Assembly (NCBI GenBank): GCA_012839095.1 | Contig: DUOA01000077.1 | Span: 1-64,000 of the forward strand | Length of the DNA: 64,000 nt | Direction of reading: 5' to 3' | Source: Clostridiales bacterium | GTDB lineage: Bacteria; Bacillota; Clostridia; Caldicoprobacterales; DTU083 | Shown: piece by piece, positions 35,445-43,973 of the stretch | Layout of the letters: each line of letters starts with the position of its first letter | Numbering within the stretch: position 1 is the first letter of the stretch | Notes under the pieces: generated by a model | Seen by the model: the letters and a program-made list of their open reading frames with translations, nothing else | Databases searched by the model: none | What the model was told of the DNA's origin: nothing | Position numbers and translations under genes: made by a program

Positions 35445-37028
35445 ATGAGCGTTCATAAGTATCTGATTGGTATCGGAGGAAGCGGTGCCAAGGCAGTGGA
35501 AGCATTTCTCCATCTGAAGGCAGCAGGGTATGGCAATCCGGGCAATCCGACCCATCTGGCAGTTATCGATCCGGATGGTTCCAACTGGAATCTGCAGACC
35601 ATGTATCAGACACTGCTTAAGTATCGCGACGTACAAAAAATCCTGCAGATTGACAACAACTCAAAAGACGAATCCTTCCCCTTGTTCGGGACAAGGTTTG
35701 AAATACAGGAGAAGAGGAGCGGCAGTTCAGATGATATCGGAAGCATGGTCTGGTCTCCTGTTGAGCATGAAGATGCCTCTCTGAATCTGATTTTTGCCCA
35801 GGACCGGATAACGGATATAGAAGGGCAGCTTTTTAAAACTCTTTATACGGAAGAGGAGATGACTGAGAAACTGAAGTACGGCTTCAAGGGACATCCCGGG
35901 ATAGGTTCACTTCTCATATCAAAGGAGTTCCGGCCGGAGCTGGATCCCGAGGATATCGATCGGATACCGGAGAGGGACAGGGACAGGGTATCCTATTGGT
36001 CCCGCCTGCTTGGCAAACAGAGCAGAATAAACAATATTATTGCTGACGGCAGTGATGAAGTCAGGATAATGATAGTTGGTTCAATTTTCGGCGGCACAGG
36101 TGCGGCCGGTGTGCCTACCATAGTAAAGAAGATACATAATTTGTACAGCGAGGCCATTCAGGACGGCAGAATCAAGCTTGGCCTGATACTATTGCTTCCC
36201 TACTTTAAATTTATTCGCAGCAGCAGCGGGATGCAGGATGGCCAGCTGTACGCTGAGGCAGATGATTTTATCCTGAACAGCCGTTATGCTCTCAGGTATT
36301 ATAAGGAAGCAGGCCTTACTGATTATGTAAACTCAATATATGTGTTGGGTGATAATCACTACGAAGATATGGATTTTGCCGTAGGAGGCAGTGAACAGAA
36401 AAACAAGGCCTTAATAGCTGAAACTCTTGCTGCTGTGGCAGTGGATCATTTTTATAATGCCGGGATAGAAAACAATAAGAATCTGTTCTATGCCAACCGG
36501 GGTGGAACAGTCGACATGGACGAAACCGGGCAGAAAGTTGATATAAAGGAAATTCCATACGGCGATGAGCTGCGGAAAGCTATGCTTGATATGGTCCGCT
36601 TTGGCATAGTTTACAACAAGTTCAGTGCTCTTATGAAAGAAATCACAGCTAATTTCAAATTGCGTCAGCAGCATCCCTGGTCAACCGGTTATTTCAGGGA
36701 ACTGAAAAGCAACTGGCGTCATAAAGCTTCAGACGCTGACAGAAACAGGGTAAGGGACGAAATGGCGGTTATAGAATCATACCTGGACCGTTATCTTGAC
36801 TGGACAGATGACATTACGGACAGGCTGAACATATTGAATCGAACCAAAATGAGAGACATGCGTCAGACCACAGCAGAATTTAATCTGGGTGATCTGGTAG
36901 GCGATGACTCAGAAAAACTGACCTGGAGAGATATCCAAATGAAGGTGCGCGACACAGGCGGGAAAGGCAGGGAGAAAGGCATTAACCAATTGTGTAAGGC
37001 GATTTACGATATTGTAAGGTTATCTTAA
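35445..37028 (+). CDS. Tubulin/FtsZ-like GTPase-fold protein
   Basis: Cytoplasmic protein of 527 residues with a tubulin-like nucleotide-binding fold. The N-terminus HKYLIGIGGSGAKAVEAFLH matches the first glycine-rich loop of the family, LAVIDPDGSN a following strand, and IVGSIFGGTGAAGVPTIVKK at about residues 208-227 corresponds to the GGGTG(T/S)G tubulin signature, here GGTGAAG. The rest (about 240-527) is helical and does not resemble FtsZ. It is nearest in type to the bacterial Tubulin_2 (PF13809-like) group rather than FtsZ, TubZ or BtubA. The ATG at 35445 follows AGGTGG. Whether it polymerises or hydrolyses GTP cannot be told. Confidence 0.85.
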   Translation: MSVHKYLIGIGGSGAKAVEAFLHLKAAGYGNPGNPTHLAVIDPDGSNWNLQTMYQTLLKYRDVQKILQIDNNSKDESFPLFGTRFEIQEKRSGSSDDIGSMVWSPVEHEDASLNLIFAQDRITDIEGQLFKTLYTEEEMTEKLKYGFKGHPGIGSLLISKEFRPELDPEDIDRIPERDRDRVSYWSRLLGKQSRINNIIADGSDEVRIMIVGSIFGGTGAAGVPTIVKKIHNLYSEAIQDGRIKLGLILLLPYFKFIRSSSGMQDGQLYAEADDFILNSRYALRYYKEAGLTDYVNSIYVLGDNHYEDMDFAVGGSEQKNKALIAETLAAVAVDHFYNAGIENNKNLFYANRGGTVDMDETGQKVDIKEIPYGDELRKAMLDMVRFGIVYNKFSALMKEITANFKLRQQHPWSTGYFRELKSNWRHKASDADRNRVRDEMAVIESYLDRYLDWTDDITDRLNILNRTKMRDMRQTTAEFNLGDLVGDDSEKLTWRDIQMKVRDTGGKGREKGINQLCKAIYDIVRLS

Positions 37029-37048
37029 TTTGACAGGGGGCGTTATAT

Positions 37049-40000
37049 ATGAAATACTGGCTGCCGACAATTAATCCTGATGCTTCACTTGGCGGGGCTC
37101 CGGAAGGAGGAAAACTGGTCAACACCAGCAGTGATAAGATAGAGGTTATATCTGATAATCTTGTTGTGAACAATAACAATCCCAAGGATTTACGCTCCAT
37201 ACCCAATGTATGGGCAAAGGCACTGTCTTGTCAGATGTTTTTAAGGGATATGATGTTTGCACCTGAGAAGGCAACAAGTTATTGCAAACGTGTCATCGGC
37301 GAATGGCGGGGGCTGCTGGCTGCATTGGTACTAAGAAAACATTACAAACTGGACATGAGCATAGGCTTTGTCAGATTGGATGACAGCCATGAAGGCCCGT
37401 TTCTGCAGGCAGCCATGTCCCTGCTGCCCTCCCATACAGCCTTCGAAGGTGACAGCTGGCAGAGAATCTCCCTGCTGTATTGCAATATTAAAGTAGACAA
37501 TCAGACGATTAAATACCCCATCGGCATGACCTCTCCCACCACCATGGTCAGCGCAGCAGCAGCACAGGCTCAAAGTCTGCCCATAAGCTGGCATAAAAAC
37601 GGTTCTTTTGTCGATCCTCTTACCCTGACTGCTCCTGATGAAAGGCTGACAAATGCTGATATTATCGTTCTTGCCTATTGGCTGAAACATGCAATAGAGA
37701 TTCTGGAAAAAAGGGAAAGAAACAGGGATAACGACTTTGCCGCAGCTCTTATCTGGAATCTCAGAGACTATTACAGTGAGATTTGCAGCCTTTATCCGGA
37801 TTATGCCTTTTACAAGGTTCCGGATGAAGACGAAGAAAACCCCATGATTACCTTTGCTGAGACTATAGAGGAACCTGAAAGAGATCCCATGTTATCACTG
37901 CTTTTTGTCCGGTATGCAATGAATTTTATTGGCAGGGTTCCAAGTCAGCTGATGTTTGAGATTAACGGCAGTTATCATATAATGGAACACAGCCTGTCAG
38001 ATTCAAATCCCGTCGTTTTCGGCATATATGACTACGCCACGCTCAAACGAAATCCGGAAATGGTAAGAAGGGCAATCAGAGACAGAAATGCCGGTATGCA
38101 TCTGTACCGGATGGAAGATTTATTTCTCCCGAATCTTGCATATATGGTTTCCCTGGAGAAAGATGCAATGCCCGAGCCCTTGAGAAACAGGGGGCTGACC
38201 AGTGAAACTCCCTATGTGGATGCAACCTTTAAGAAAAATGTAGTAACAACAACAGCCTTGTTTGGACTGGTAGTGGACGATACCATAGTGGAATCAAGGG
38301 CATTCATTCTGCCCCTGTCAGAGCTGGCCTTTAACTTAGTGGAAGACATCCGGGCAGATGTTTCCATTGAGATCCATGATGAGGATGTGGTAGTTGCTGC
38401 ACGGGTAAAATTACTTGACGGAAACAAGGTTGAGATTAAGAAAACCTACAAATCGGATGAGCTGGTACGAATAAATGAGAAGCCCATAGCTGCAATATGG
38501 CCCAGATACCGGATACCCGGCTGGGAACACTATTACTTTATGAGTGCAGAAAATGAAACACGGGAGTTTCATTTCGAGCCGGCAGCTGATTCTAATTCCG
38601 TAATGGAGCAATATAAGAAACTGAATGAAGAGGGTCATCCAAATACAAAGCCCTATGTCAGATACTATAAGTGTGATAAGTATCCAAGGGCTTTATCCCT
38701 TAAGTGGAATGACAGGCATGCAGGTTACCTGCTGCCTGCGGAGCCGGAACAAAAAGCAGCCGGCCAGGACCCCAAAACAGTTGTCTTTGGCATAGATTTT
38801 GGAACCTCATCATCAACCATCTATGGCAACACTATTAACGAACAGGGAGAATTGCAGATTCCGTTTAAGGTTAATTTCATGGATACCCTGGCGGTTCTCT
38901 GCTGTGATGTCCAGGCTATAAACCAGCTGATTGAGTTTTTCATGACTCCCTTTGAAGTAATATCTCCCTTCCCCACTGTGGTGCATGCCATGAAAGGAGA
39001 AGGAGCAAGAGAACCTTACATGGATGCAAATCTGTTCTTTCATAAAACAGATCCATATCAGGGCGGGATCAGCTATGACAATTCCGCACGGGTTGGATAT
39101 CTGAAAACACAGGTAAAATGGACTTCCAAGGTCGGAGATCAGCTTCTTTCAAGGACAGTGATTGCCCAGATAGTTATGATGGCAGTGCTGTATGCCCGTT
39201 TGAACGGTTATAGGAAGATCAAGTGGCAGTTCTCATACCCGCTTTCGCTCAACAATCCCAATGAATTCATGAGCATGTGCAAGGAATGCGTAAATATGTT
39301 CGGTGGAGCCGATGCGCTGGAGACTACAATTGAAAACGCTGTTACGCTGATGACGGAAAGTGAAGCTGTGGCACGATATTTTGTTCACAGTGATTATGTG
39401 ATTATGCTAAGGAATATTACCATAGTGGATATAGGAGGCGGCAGCTCGGATGTCTTCCTGCACCTTGAACATGGAGACAGCATGAAGAGTCTGCAGACTT
39501 CCATACGCTACGGGGCAAGAAACATGCTGCTTGATCTGCTGTATGACAACAGGCAGTTCCTTTCGGATCTGATCAACAGGACAGTAAACAGAAATCAGGG
39601 GCTTATGAATAATTATACCATCAACCAGGCACTGCTGGATCCGGAACTGGTCAGAGACAAGGATGAGTTTTACATGCATATGGAAAACCTCCTGTCGGTT
39701 CAAATCGGGGCCGGCAAGACCTTTGGAAACCTGCTCAGCGATTATATAATAGCCAATTACGATACTGACTTTGGAAACTTTGGAGCCAAGCTTAAAATGT
39801 TCCGGACAATAATAGCATTTTATGTCAGCTCTCTCTTCTATTACTGCGGCATGCTGATTCGTTTCTCAAGAAAAGAACATGCTGATTCAGCAATAAACAG
39901 CCCCTTTATCGGCATTGCCGGTAACGGAAGCAATATACTTGACTGGATCAGAACAGGCTTCTACGATGAGCAGGCAGTGTCCGAGCTTCTGAGGGCATTT

Positions 40001-40561
40001 ATGAATGAGGGAATCGGTTCAATGGGAGAAGGTGCTGTATACAAAGCCGTCAGAAGTAAAAATCCGAAGGAAGAAGCTTCAAAGGGTCTGGTTTCAAAAC
40101 CCTTCACCTATGAAGAAAGAGAGCTTGAGTCGGATAAGATTGCCGAAGTCGTATTGGCGGGAGAGTCATTTGTTGTCAGCACGGAAGAGGGAGAACAGGT
40201 TGTAGACGCAATGACCAATCTGGCTGCACTTCCGGAAGAGTATTGGCTGAAGCAGTGGAAATACAAGGATTTGGCAGAAATCGACAGATTCATTGCATTA
40301 TTTAACAGACAGGCAGCTGCTAACGGTTTCTATCCCGTTGAGCTCACCCTGGGCAGAACCGGAGGCTTTATCAGCCTGTCCAGAACGGAACTGCTGGAAG
40401 CATTGAATCGCGAGCTTGCTTCCCGCAGGATGGTGCAGGGCGGCGCCCAGGGAAATCAGCGTCCACAGGTTGCATTTGCGGCTGCGGAATCCTTGTTTAT
40501 TAAGGCGGTTAATACGATTATTACCTGGCAGCTTCTGCGTATGTGGCGTTCCATGAACTAA
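37049..40561 (+). CDS. Large protein with actin/Hsp70-type ATPase core
   Basis: Cytoplasmic protein of 1170 residues with no signal peptide. An N-terminal region of about 575 residues (IPNVWAKALSCQMFLRDMMF, GEWRGLLAALVL, PIGMTSPTTMV) is unrecognised. An actin/Hsp70-fold ATPase follows: phosphate-1 FGIDFGTSSSTIYGNT at about 579-594, phosphate-2 TIVDIGGGSSDVFLHLE at about 791-807, adenosine motif IGIAGNGSNILDW at about 953-965. The core differs from DnaK, MreB, FtsA and ParM in length and inserts; Pfam SrfB-type proteins are the closest comparison I can suggest, untested. AGGGGGC precedes the ATG. The gene directly follows the tubulin-like gene, pairing the two cytoskeletal folds in one operon. 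Confidence 0.85.
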   Translation: MKYWLPTINPDASLGGAPEGGKLVNTSSDKIEVISDNLVVNNNNPKDLRSIPNVWAKALSCQMFLRDMMFAPEKATSYCKRVIGEWRGLLAALVLRKHYKLDMSIGFVRLDDSHEGPFLQAAMSLLPSHTAFEGDSWQRISLLYCNIKVDNQTIKYPIGMTSPTTMVSAAAAQAQSLPISWHKNGSFVDPLTLTAPDERLTNADIIVLAYWLKHAIEILEKRERNRDNDFAAALIWNLRDYYSEICSLYPDYAFYKVPDEDEENPMITFAETIEEPERDPMLSLLFVRYAMNFIGRVPSQLMFEINGSYHIMEHSLSDSNPVVFGIYDYATLKRNPEMVRRAIRDRNAGMHLYRMEDLFLPNLAYMVSLEKDAMPEPLRNRGLTSETPYVDATFKKNVVTTTALFGLVVDDTIVESRAFILPLSELAFNLVEDIRADVSIEIHDEDVVVAARVKLLDGNKVEIKKTYKSDELVRINEKPIAAIWPRYRIPGWEHYYFMSAENETREFHFEPAADSNSVMEQYKKLNEEGHPNTKPYVRYYKCDKYPRALSLKWNDRHAGYLLPAEPEQKAAGQDPKTVVFGIDFGTSSSTIYGNTINEQGELQIPFKVNFMDTLAVLCCDVQAINQLIEFFMTPFEVISPFPTVVHAMKGEGAREPYMDANLFFHKTDPYQGGISYDNSARVGYLKTQVKWTSKVGDQLLSRTVIAQIVMMAVLYARLNGYRKIKWQFSYPLSLNNPNEFMSMCKECVNMFGGADALETTIENAVTLMTESEAVARYFVHSDYVIMLRNITIVDIGGGSSDVFLHLEHGDSMKSLQTSIRYGARNMLLDLLYDNRQFLSDLINRTVNRNQGLMNNYTINQALLDPELVRDKDEFYMHMENLLSVQIGAGKTFGNLLSDYIIANYDTDFGNFGAKLKMFRTIIAFYVSSLFYYCGMLIRFSRKEHADSAINSPFIGIAGNGSNILDWIRTGFYDEQAVSELLRAFMNEGIGSMGEGAVYKAVRSKNPKEEASKGLVSKPFTYEERELESDKIAEVVLAGESFVVSTEEGEQVVDAMTNLAALPEEYWLKQWKYKDLAEIDRFIALFNRQAAANGFYPVELTLGRTGGFISLSRTELLEALNRELASRRMVQGGAQGNQRPQVAFAAAESLFIKAVNTIITWQLLRMWRSMN

Positions 40562-40582
40562 TACGGGGGGGAGGATTACCGA

Positions 40583-41443
40583 ATGCTGTACATACTGATT
40601 GCCGATACGGCGGCTTCCGGAGCGGTTTCCGGCAAGGGAGGCTTAATGCAGCTCATACTCCTTATAGCACTTATTATTCTCGTTGCTGCCCTGATTGCTC
40701 TTACCATCCTTATCCAGAGAGGACAGGCTAAGACAAACTGGGATATAAGAAAGCAGCTGGACAATAAATTCTTTGAACTGAAAGAAAAAATTGAAGTAAT
40801 GGAAAGAACACGCTACGCTCGGGCGAATCCCGGATTAAACTCCCGAAAAGATACCCTGCCCGACAGGGAGCTGGATGATACAGTAAACTCCAAAATAGGG
40901 GAGTTTGCCTTTGAATTCAGAAATGAGATGAAGGAGTTTATAAGGGAAGAAATAGAGAAACAGCTTGCAAAGAATGTGAAGATGCCGGAGGTTTACAATG
41001 CTTATTCAGGCAAACAGGATTTGCCTCCATCTCCCGGTTTTACGGATGATGAAGCTGAGCTTCGCAATCTCTATAACAACTACCTGGAGCTGACCGATGA
41101 GCAGAAAAATAAATATTCGGAAAAATTTAAATTTCAACAGATTGCCGTAAACACATACATGTCCGGTGCCATGACCAGCGCCGAACTGATGGACTCCAAT
41201 GAAAGGAATGCTCATTTTATAAGGACCGTTCCTAAAAACGGTATTTGTTATGTTATTCCGGTTCCAACAAGGTCAAAGCTGATGCAGGATCTGGAGCTGG
41301 AGAAATACCGTCCTTTATTTAATATAAGCGGTGCCCTTGCAGGAGGAAAACGTAAGGTAACACTGCATAAGCCTGCTCTTATTGTTCCGGCCGGAAGCAA
41401 TCGCTACAGCCTTAAGGAAAAAGGAGCGCTGGAGGCAATATAG
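40583..41443 (+). CDS. Membrane-anchored coiled-coil protein of the operon
   Basis: Protein of 286 residues with a single N-terminal helix at about 21-45 (LILLIALIILVAALIALTIL), then a charged helical stretch likely to form a coiled coil (about 50-140: RKQLDNKFFELKEKIEVMER, FEFRNEMKEFIREEIEKQL), and a C-terminal globular part ending in NRYSLKEKG. No known family. The large body is predicted cytoplasmic. GGGGAGG precedes the ATG, and the gene starts 21 bases after the actin-like gene. It could tether that ATPase to the channel encoded next; inference. Confidence 0.8.
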   Translation: MLYILIADTAASGAVSGKGGLMQLILLIALIILVAALIALTILIQRGQAKTNWDIRKQLDNKFFELKEKIEVMERTRYARANPGLNSRKDTLPDRELDDTVNSKIGEFAFEFRNEMKEFIREEIEKQLAKNVKMPEVYNAYSGKQDLPPSPGFTDDEAELRNLYNNYLELTDEQKNKYSEKFKFQQIAVNTYMSGAMTSAELMDSNERNAHFIRTVPKNGICYVIPVPTRSKLMQDLELEKYRPLFNISGALAGGKRKVTLHKPALIVPAGSNRYSLKEKGALEAI

Positions 41444-41512
41444 CCTGCACAGGCGGATACTGAATTCAAAAAATAACCGTTTCAGGGGATGTATTAACAA
41501 GGAGACAATACA

Positions 41513-43180
41513 ATGCAGCTTAATATAAAGGAAATGTTGATCAATCAGGAGCCATTCGGCCAGGGAATCTGCCTCTTTATCACACTTTTATTTCTCATTT
41601 TCATGGCTGCGGACATAATCAGGATGCTGTGGTTTCAGAAACTTAACCGGTGTCTCATAAGGAAAAAAGAAAGCCCGGAAGAGGAACCGGGATCCTTTGA
41701 GCATGAGTATCTACAGAACGTCTATGATCAATATGTAGCAGCAAAGCAGGAGAATGCAAATGCAGCTGATCTTGATTCCATGCTGGACAAGGAAATACCT
41801 GTCAGCATGCGGATAAGTAAGAACATAATATCGCTCTTTCCCGGCTTAATGACGGCTCTGGGCCTTCTTGGCACTTTTTACGGGCTGTCAGCCGCAATTA
41901 TTAGGTTGATTACGGAATTTAACCAGCATTTTGTTTTTTCAAATTCAGGAATGACCATGCAGTCTTTCAAGGATCTGGTAGATATACTGCGTTCTCCCCT
42001 GGTGAGCATGAGCACTGCCTTTACAACCAGCCTGCTGGGTTTATTTATGTCTATCCTGGCAAACCTTGTACACAGCTTGTTATTTTCGCATAATGAAGAA
42101 AAAACGTTTGCCTGCATAGTTGATTTTTTTGAAAATGAAATTGGAATAAAGTACGAAAGCGGGCTGGACAGGGCTATAATCAAGTTGAAAGACGGGCTGC
42201 AGGAAAGCATAAATAAGTTTTCCGGTAATGTACAGAATCTTTCTCTTAATCTGGAGTTCTCAGCTGAAACAATCGACCGGTCCGTGTCCGAACTGAATCA
42301 GGCAATAGACGGATTGCATGGGCCGATTGAGCATTTCCGTGGCAGCATAGAAATATTCAGCGACAGCTGCAGTACCCTGGATGAGCAGGTGGAAGCCGTT
42401 AACATGATCACTGCCCGTTTAAGTGAGGAATTAGGCCAGACCCTTCATCAGGGACTCAAAGAATTTGTCGGCAGAATGGAGCAGGTGACGGAGCAATTTA
42501 CAGACAATCTGGATATGGCCTCATCGGCCTTCAGTGATGCCATGGTAATTGCTGTTAACAATATGTATGAACTGATTGGAGGCATGAATGACAATCTTGC
42601 AGCCTCAACGGATTCCAATCGGGAAATGAAGGAAGCTTTATCATCTTTGACCAGCATATATAAGAATTATGAAAAGAGTACAGATTCAGTACAACAGGTA
42701 ATGGATAACAGCTACAGGCTGCTTCTGGATTTACAGGGAAATATCCGTGATCTTTCAATAAATGTTTCAAACAGAATGAGAGAGGCATTTGACGATGCTG
42801 TAACCACCACCATGAATGAATCAGCCGTCCGCCTGGCAGATCACTTAAGACAGGAAACAGAACAGATGAACAGGGCTGTTTCGGAGACTAATAATATGCT
42901 TTTGGAGCTTAGGGAGAATCTGAACGGCTCCTTACATGGTCTGGGAATGAGGTTAACCGAATTCGTGGACACCATGCAGCAGGGAAATGCAGATTCCCAG
43001 GAATTCTTTATACAGACCCTTGATGAGATGACCAATAAAGCCGCTGCCAGCTACGATGATTTCCACAGAAACATCATAGACCTTCATGAAACTGCAGACC
43101 TGCTTCAAAAGGCCCTAAACTATGTAATCGGTATACAAACCCAGAGTGCAGAAGGAGGACAAACCTTTGATGACATATAA
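41513..43180 (+). CDS. MotA/TolQ/ExbB (ZorA-like) channel with long cytoplasmic tail
   Basis: Stator-type membrane protein of 555 residues. Helix 1 at about 16-40; then the MotA/TolQ/ExbB core, SLFPGLMTALGLLGTFYGLS (about 107-126) and MSTAFTTSLLGLFMSILANL (about 166-185), the two pore-lining helices of the family. Residues about 200-555 form a heptad-like helical tail with repeated Asp/Asn/Ser/Leu patterns, as in ZorA of the Zorya defence system and unlike the compact MotA, TolQ or ExbB. With the protein encoded next it should form an ion-driven rotary unit. AAGGAGA lies before the ATG. Its end overlaps the next gene by 11 bases. Confidence 0.88.
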   Translation: MQLNIKEMLINQEPFGQGICLFITLLFLIFMAADIIRMLWFQKLNRCLIRKKESPEEEPGSFEHEYLQNVYDQYVAAKQENANAADLDSMLDKEIPVSMRISKNIISLFPGLMTALGLLGTFYGLSAAIIRLITEFNQHFVFSNSGMTMQSFKDLVDILRSPLVSMSTAFTTSLLGLFMSILANLVHSLLFSHNEEKTFACIVDFFENEIGIKYESGLDRAIIKLKDGLQESINKFSGNVQNLSLNLEFSAETIDRSVSELNQAIDGLHGPIEHFRGSIEIFSDSCSTLDEQVEAVNMITARLSEELGQTLHQGLKEFVGRMEQVTEQFTDNLDMASSAFSDAMVIAVNNMYELIGGMNDNLAASTDSNREMKEALSSLTSIYKNYEKSTDSVQQVMDNSYRLLLDLQGNIRDLSINVSNRMREAFDDAVTTTMNESAVRLADHLRQETEQMNRAVSETNNMLLELRENLNGSLHGLGMRLTEFVDTMQQGNADSQEFFIQTLDEMTNKAAASYDDFHRNIIDLHETADLLQKALNYVIGIQTQSAEGGQTFDDI

Positions 43181-43973
43181 ACGGACAGGCTACAGGCAGA
43201 GCAGGGAAAACAAAGTCGATTACTGGCCGTCTATGGTGGATATCATGTCATCATCGGCTTTGATTCTCTTTTTTGCCATGGCATTGTTCGCTGTAATAGC
43301 TTCCTATAATTCATTGAGATACAGAGTCCTGACTGAAGAGCTGGAAAGAGAAAAACAGATACAGGAAGACGAAAGCACAAGGCTGGAAGAAAGGCACAGG
43401 CAGCTGGTTGATGATATAGAGCGGATTATTGATGCCCGTGAAAACATGTATGACACACTGATGACCGAGCTTAACAAACAGCTGGGACCGGGCACGGTTA
43501 TGCGGGATGAGACCCGGTTATACGTTGATGCGGAGACCCTGTTTGAATTCAACGAATGGAAACTGACAAGGGACGGCAGGGAACTGGCCAAAGAACTGGG
43601 AAAGGCATTCATGAAAATTGTCAAGGAACAACAGCGGCAGATAGAAAACAGCGAAAACAGCGTCAGGATATTAAACATAGAAGTAATCGGTCACACGGAT
43701 AACAGGGGCGCCGAAAGCAGGAACCGGCTGCTTTCCGCACAACGTTCCGGTGTCTTTGTGGATTATATGTTATCAGAACTGTCCGAAGAGGATCTACTTA
43801 AATATGGTTCCTTCTACAAATCATCCAGCATGTCCAAGTATTCACCCATAGCCGGAACGGTTATATCTCAGACAGATGAGGAAAGAGCCAGAAATAGGAG
43901 AATCGAGTTCATCATCAACTTTTCGGATGAAGATTTCAACTACCTGCTTGAAAAGTACTCCGAAGGTGGGTGA
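43170..43973 (+). CDS. MotB/ZorB-like stator protein with OmpA peptidoglycan-binding domain
   Basis: Single-pass protein of 267 residues. Basic N-terminus, then WPSMVDIMSSSALILFFAM with Asp24 at the membrane entry, matching the essential proton-carrying Asp of MotB and ZorB. A short coiled coil (about 50-100) leads to an OmpA-like domain (about 116-255) with VIGHTDNRGAESRNRLLSAQ and ARNRRIEFIINF, which binds peptidoglycan. The ATG at 43170 follows AAGGAGG and lies inside the end of the ZorA-like gene, so the two are translationally coupled and likely made in fixed ratio. With the ZorA-like channel it forms the motor; here the operon lacks zorC, zorD and zorE homologues. Confidence 0.92.
   Translation: MTYKRTGYRQSRENKVDYWPSMVDIMSSSALILFFAMALFAVIASYNSLRYRVLTEELEREKQIQEDESTRLEERHRQLVDDIERIIDARENMYDTLMTELNKQLGPGTVMRDETRLYVDAETLFEFNEWKLTRDGRELAKELGKAFMKIVKEQQRQIENSENSVRILNIEVIGHTDNRGAESRNRLLSAQRSGVFVDYMLSELSEEDLLKYGSFYKSSSMSKYSPIAGTVISQTDEERARNRRIEFIINFSDEDFNYLLEKYSEGG

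Noticed and set aside
35445-37028. Calling the tubulin-like gene ftsZ
   Set aside because: The signature is GGTGAAG instead of GGGTGTG, the protein is 527 residues and the C-terminal part does not match FtsZ; there is no division-gene context.
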